Shown: in pieces, positions 21,462 to 24,639 of the stretch
Layout of the letters: each line of letters opens with the position of its first letter
How positions within the stretch are numbered: position 1 is the stretch's first letter
Origin: CALMZN01 sp964443785
GTDB taxonomy: Bacteria > Patescibacteriota > Patescibacteriia > UBA1558 > GWA2-36-10
Direction: 5' to 3'
DNA length: 24,639 nucleotides
Assembly: GCA_964443785.1 (NCBI GenBank)
Contig: CAYUER010000011.1
Location: 1-24,639 of the forward strand
Position numbers and translations under genes: made by a program
Notes under the pieces: model-generated
What the model was told of the DNA's origin: nothing
Database searches by the model: none
Seen by the model: the letters and a program-made list of their open reading frames with translations, nothing else

Positions 21462-21777
21462 GATAGGTTATGGGCAAGAGTCTACTAATAGAGTAATAGA
21501 ATAATTGATTAATAGTATAATTGTCGGAAACTATTAATCTATTAACCTATTAAACAATTATTCTATTAGAATCTTTTGTCCCTAACTTATCGCTAAATCG
21601 CGCGCGATCTAGGGAAGCTCTTGTGGCCTGATGGCCATCTAGAGCATTTAATAACTGTTCCTCAAATCTAGAAAATCGTGACTGAGTTTTGGGCCTATGG
21701 TCACTGTGATTAGAAAGGTCGATGTCTTATGACAAGTCCTTTGATTCATAGTTTAGTCTCATACTGATCATATGAGA
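21462..21777 (+). ncRNA. Candidate structured RNA or long structured leader upstream of the surface-protein gene
   Basis: The gene-free interval 21387-21835 holds successive hairpins. Bases 21462-21480 pair with 21573-21591 at 18 of 19 positions with three G-U pairs. Inside, 21494-21507 pairs perfectly with 21555-21568, and 21507-21516 with 21530-21539. Further stems are GCTCT/AGAGC enclosing TGGCC-TGAT-GGCCA (21617-21645), GTGAC/GTCAC (21678-21704), AAAGG/CCTTT enclosing TGTC-TTAT-GACA (21714-21742) and TCTCATA/TATGAGA (21757-21777). The G-U pairs suggest the structure works as RNA. No motif of RNase P, tmRNA or SRP RNA was found. Strand is inferred from its neighbours. Confidence 0.55.
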
Positions 21778-21817
21778 TGCTCACTACTTCCGGCTTTTTT
21801 CAAAATTTTTGGGACAT

Positions 21818-21823
21818 TATAAT
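21818..21823 (+). promoter_or_regulatory. Candidate -10 box close to the surface-protein start
   Basis: A perfect TATAAT ends 12 bases before the ATG at 21836, which would give a leader of about 6 nt. The upstream -35 region is a T-run (21795-21800), not a consensus box. If real, the structured region upstream would be a separate RNA and not the leader of this gene. Confidence 0.4.
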
Positions 21824-21835
21824 TAACAAAGAAAA

Positions 21836-24639
21836 ATGAATTTATTAAAAAAATTGTTCGTATACTCCGTGGTGATTACCACTGTGTTATGGTCAGTTGG
21901 CGCATCTTTTGCTCCTTTGGCCAACGCTGCTGGTAGCTACCCAGCTGGCTCCCTCTTGGCCATGAAAGGTCAATCAGGCGCCGCTGTATACTTGATCGGC
22001 TCCGACCTGAAGAAATACGTCTTCCCAAGTCAGAAAGAGTATTTCACCTGGTACCCAAACTTTGACAAAGTTGTCAGAGTAGCTGTATCAGAATTGGATA
22101 TGTATCCAGATGGCGGCGCTGTGACTGTCCGTCCAGGTACCAAATTGGTGACCCACGCCAACACTGCCAAGGTTTATGCTATTGAACCAGGTGGTATGGC
22201 TCGCTGGATCCCAACTGATACCGTTGCCAAAGCTTTATATGGCAACAACTGGACCTCACGCTTAGTTGACGTGATCCCAGGCTATTTCACAGCCTACAAA
22301 ACTACTGGTACCACTGATGTCTCAGACAAATTTGTCACTGGTACTGTAGTCAAGATGGGTACTACTTATTATTATATTAGTGGTACTACCAAGAGAGCTT
22401 TTGCCTCAGAAGCTGCCTACACAGCCAATGGTTATATGACCTCTGACGCTGTCATGGTTGATAGTTTGACTGGCTACACTGATGGTTCTTCCATCACTGG
22501 CGCTGAAGCTGCTATCAAAGACTTCATGCCAAATCCAGATGCTCCAGTAGTAATTGGTGGCTCATTGAATGTTTCTTTGGCTGCTTCCAGTCCAGCCTCA
22601 GGCACTGTTATCACTGATAGCAGCAGCCCATCAAGAGGTCAGGCTTTAGCTAATTTTGGTGCTTTTAACTTTACTGCTGGCTCCGATGGTGCTGCAATTG
22701 TTAAAACCATCAAATTTACCCGCGCTGGCGTATCTGCTGATACCGATTTAGATACTTTGTATCTATTTGATGGTAACACCAGAGTAGCCGACGGTGGTTC
22801 TGTGTCCGCTGGTGTTGTTACTTTCAACAACTCCAATGGTTTATTCACAGTCCCTGCTGGATCTACCAAAACTATTACTTTGAAAGCTGATGTTACTGCT
22901 AACATCACTGCTGGTAAAACAATCTCTTTCGGTATTAACTCAGCTGCCGATGTGGTAGCTGGCGGTACTGTTAGCGGATCTTTCCCAGCTCGTGCCAATG
23001 TCATGACCACTGCCGTGGTTTCTGATATGGGTAGCTTGAAAGTAGCCACTGGTACTCCAAGTGGCGTTGATACTTCTATTGATCCAAATCAATCAGAAGT
23101 TGAAGTTGCTACTTTGACTTTGACTGCTGAAAATCAAAAATTACATGTAGAAAGATTAGTCTTGACCGAAATTGGTTCTATCCAAGTCGGTGATTTGACT
23201 GGTTTCAAATTATTAGCTGCCGGCAACCAGATTGGTACTGCTGAGATGGCTAATGACTACACTGTCACTTTTGATTTGGCTAGCGCCCCATTAGAAATTT
23301 TGAGTGGCAATAGCAAAGTATTGAGCGTTCGCGCCAATATCGTCAAAGGTTCTACCAGAACTTTCTACTTCTCAGTCCAATATCGCTCTGATATCGTTGC
23401 CAAGGATACCAACTATGGTGTCTATGTCTGGCCACGTGATCAATATGTTACTACTGGTTCTTGGTCAACCTTGAAACCAACTGGTAACTACAAGATCAGT
23501 CAAGGCGCTGTGACTGTTAATAAATCATCTGATTCACCAGCTACTAGCGTTTCTTTAGGCGCTAGCAATGTCACTTTGGCTAAATTTGACATGAAAGCTA
23601 CTGGTGAGGACATGAAGATCAAAGATTTGAATGTCCGCGTCGATGGTGCTACTAACGGTTTGGACAATGGTAAGGTGTTTGTGGATGGCGTTCAAGTTGG
23701 TTCTACCAAGGACTTGACTGATGCTGACTACAATAGCACTGGTGATGTTGTCAACTTCACCTTTGGTTCTAGTTTTGTTATCCCAGCTGGTACTACTAAA
23801 GTAGTAAGTATTGTTGCTGATACCAAGACTTCTACTGGCTCAGCTTATGTTGTAGCTCCTACTGCTATGCAAGTTGCCTTGACTACTGGTTCATCTAACG
23901 GTCAAGGTATGAGCTCATTGCAAACTGCCAATGTACCATCCAGTCTTTCTGGTGTTTCTGCTAATCAATTAAGCACAAGTGCTTCTTCAATGTCTGTTAC
24001 CAAATACTCCGGTTATGGTAATCAGACTTTGGTAGCTGGTAGTAACAATGCCAAAGTTGGTTCCTTTGTTATCAACACAGGTTCCACTGCTGGTGTTAAC
24101 TTGACTTCCATCACTGTCAATTTGAGCAATGATGAGCAAGCTACTATCACCAACTTGTTGGTTAAACGCAATGACACTGGTGCTCAATTTGGTACCACCA
24201 AATCTGATCCAACCACTTCCAATGTGTTTAATGGCACTATCAATATCCCAGCCGCCAGCTTAATGGTGTTTGATGTCTATGCTGATATCAATACCGGCGC
24301 TGATGCTGGTCCTTGGATTGCCAACATTGATGCCTCTGGCACTTCTTCTGTTGATGGCAACACTGTCTCAGACTCAAATGATGATCTACAGACCATGACT
24401 TTGGGTTCTGGCAGTTTGACTTTAAGCGCTGGCACTCAACCTGATGCCGCCAATTTGATCGCTGGTACTTCTGGCAACCACATTGGTCAATTCAGATTCA
24501 ATGCTGCCAATACTGCTTATACTATCAACAAGTTGAATTTGAACTTCCCAAATAACTTCTCCACTTCTACTGCTTCTGTGACTATTGAATATCCAAAAGC
24601 AGACGGTACTACCGGCTCTATGACTAGCGTCATTTTGAG
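21836..24639 (+). CDS. Large secreted surface protein (S-layer-like), partial at the window end
   Basis: The reading frame is open from the ATG at 21836 through the last base, at least 934 residues, and has no stop. A signal peptide is visible (MNLLKKLFVYSVVITTVLW, with likely cleavage after ANAA near residue 32). The N-terminal module, residues about 36-155, contains VYLIGSDLKKYVFPSQKEYF, VRPGTKLV and KVYAIEPGGMARWIP. A partial second copy follows (VVKMGTTYYYISGTTKRAFA). This paired module is familiar from CPR surface proteins. The rest is Thr/Ser/Gly/Ala-rich beta-type sequence, likely tandem immunoglobulin-like domains, with almost no cysteine. Codon choice leans strongly to GCT, ACT and GGT, as in tuf, suggesting high expression. 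Its exact function is unknown. Confidence 0.9.
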   Translation, partial: MNLLKKLFVYSVVITTVLWSVGASFAPLANAAGSYPAGSLLAMKGQSGAAVYLIGSDLKKYVFPSQKEYFTWYPNFDKVVRVAVSELDMYPDGGAVTVRPGTKLVTHANTAKVYAIEPGGMARWIPTDTVAKALYGNNWTSRLVDVIPGYFTAYKTTGTTDVSDKFVTGTVVKMGTTYYYISGTTKRAFASEAAYTANGYMTSDAVMVDSLTGYTDGSSITGAEAAIKDFMPNPDAPVVIGGSLNVSLAASSPASGTVITDSSSPSRGQALANFGAFNFTAGSDGAAIVKTIKFTRAGVSADTDLDTLYLFDGNTRVADGGSVSAGVVTFNNSNGLFTVPAGSTKTITLKADVTANITAGKTISFGINSAADVVAGGTVSGSFPARANVMTTAVVSDMGSLKVATGTPSGVDTSIDPNQSEVEVATLTLTAENQKLHVERLVLTEIGSIQVGDLTGFKLLAAGNQIGTAEMANDYTVTFDLASAPLEILSGNSKVLSVRANIVKGSTRTFYFSVQYRSDIVAKDTNYGVYVWPRDQYVTTGSWSTLKPTGNYKISQGAVTVNKSSDSPATSVSLGASNVTLAKFDMKATGEDMKIKDLNVRVDGATNGLDNGKVFVDGVQVGSTKDLTDADYNSTGDVVNFTFGSSFVIPAGTTKVVSIVADTKTSTGSAYVVAPTAMQVALTTGSSNGQGMSSLQTANVPSSLSGVSANQLSTSASSMSVTKYSGYGNQTLVAGSNNAKVGSFVINTGSTAGVNLTSITVNLSNDEQATITNLLVKRNDTGAQFGTTKSDPTTSNVFNGTINIPAASLMVFDVYADINTGADAGPWIANIDASGTSSVDGNTVSDSNDDLQTMTLGSGSLTLSAGTQPDAANLIAGTSGNHIGQFRFNAANTAYTINKLNLNFPNNFSTSTASVTIEYPKADGTTGSMTSVIL

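Noticed and set aside
21387..21835. Known RNA genes (RNase P RNA, tmRNA, SRP RNA) in the long spacer
   Set aside because: I looked for their conserved core motifs by eye and found none; a tRNA-like end with CCA is also absent. A covariance-model search would be decisive.

Overview
The window looks like part of a Candidate Phyla Radiation (Patescibacteria) genome, assembled as a metagenome scaffold. The evidence is an AT-rich S10-spc ribosomal protein cluster with no rpmD (uL30) between rpsE and rplO, very tight gene spacing, almost exclusive use of TAA stops, an ECF sigma factor next to a DUF5667-type membrane protein, and a secreted surface protein with the paired N-terminal module I associate with this group. 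Two runs of exactly 100 N (3892-3991 and 15883-15982) are scaffold gaps. The first removes the end of rplW; the second interrupts a small membrane protein gene. I cannot place the organism below the CPR level from sequence alone.

Layout. (1) 53-1436: tuf with its own extended -10 promoter and a Shine-Dalgarno site, followed by a GC-rich palindrome. (2) 1481-12751: rpsJ, then a 243-nt spacer with a terminator-like hairpin and a possible antiterminator, then rplC-rplD-rplW-rplB-rpsS-rplV-rpsC-rplP-rpmC-rpsQ-rplN-rplX-rplE-rpsZ-rpsH-rplF-rplR-rpsE-rplO-secY, closed by a branched terminator. (3) 12821-17565: a separate promoter drives adk-map-ruvX, which overlap or abut a polyprenyl-phosphate sugar-1-phosphate transferase and four small membrane or hypothetical genes. 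(4) 17581-18779: a single-gene unit for a membrane-anchored HtrA-fold/PDZ protein in which all three catalytic residues appear to be replaced. (5) 18741-19046, minus strand: a small excisionase/MerR-like DNA-binding protein with a predicted leaderless promoter. (6) 19112-19246: a 135-bp palindromic MITE/REP-like element. (7) 19290-21386: ECF sigma factor plus DUF5667 membrane protein. (8) 21387-24639: a 449-nt gene-free region with a series of stable predicted hairpins, then a large surface protein that runs off the window.

How the parts may work together. Regions 1-2 are translation and secretion housekeeping. Region 3 couples nucleotide balance, N-terminal methionine removal and resolution/quality functions to cell-envelope polymer initiation. 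Regions 4-8 look like an envelope module: a likely pseudoprotease sensor, a sigma/membrane-regulator pair, a candidate structured RNA and an abundant-looking secreted surface protein. Regulation of the surface gene by the sigma factor, and any role for the RNA, are inference from position only.

The best candidates for something undescribed are the structured region 21462-21777 upstream of the surface gene, the attenuator-like leader of rplC, and the catalytically dead HtrA-like protein.
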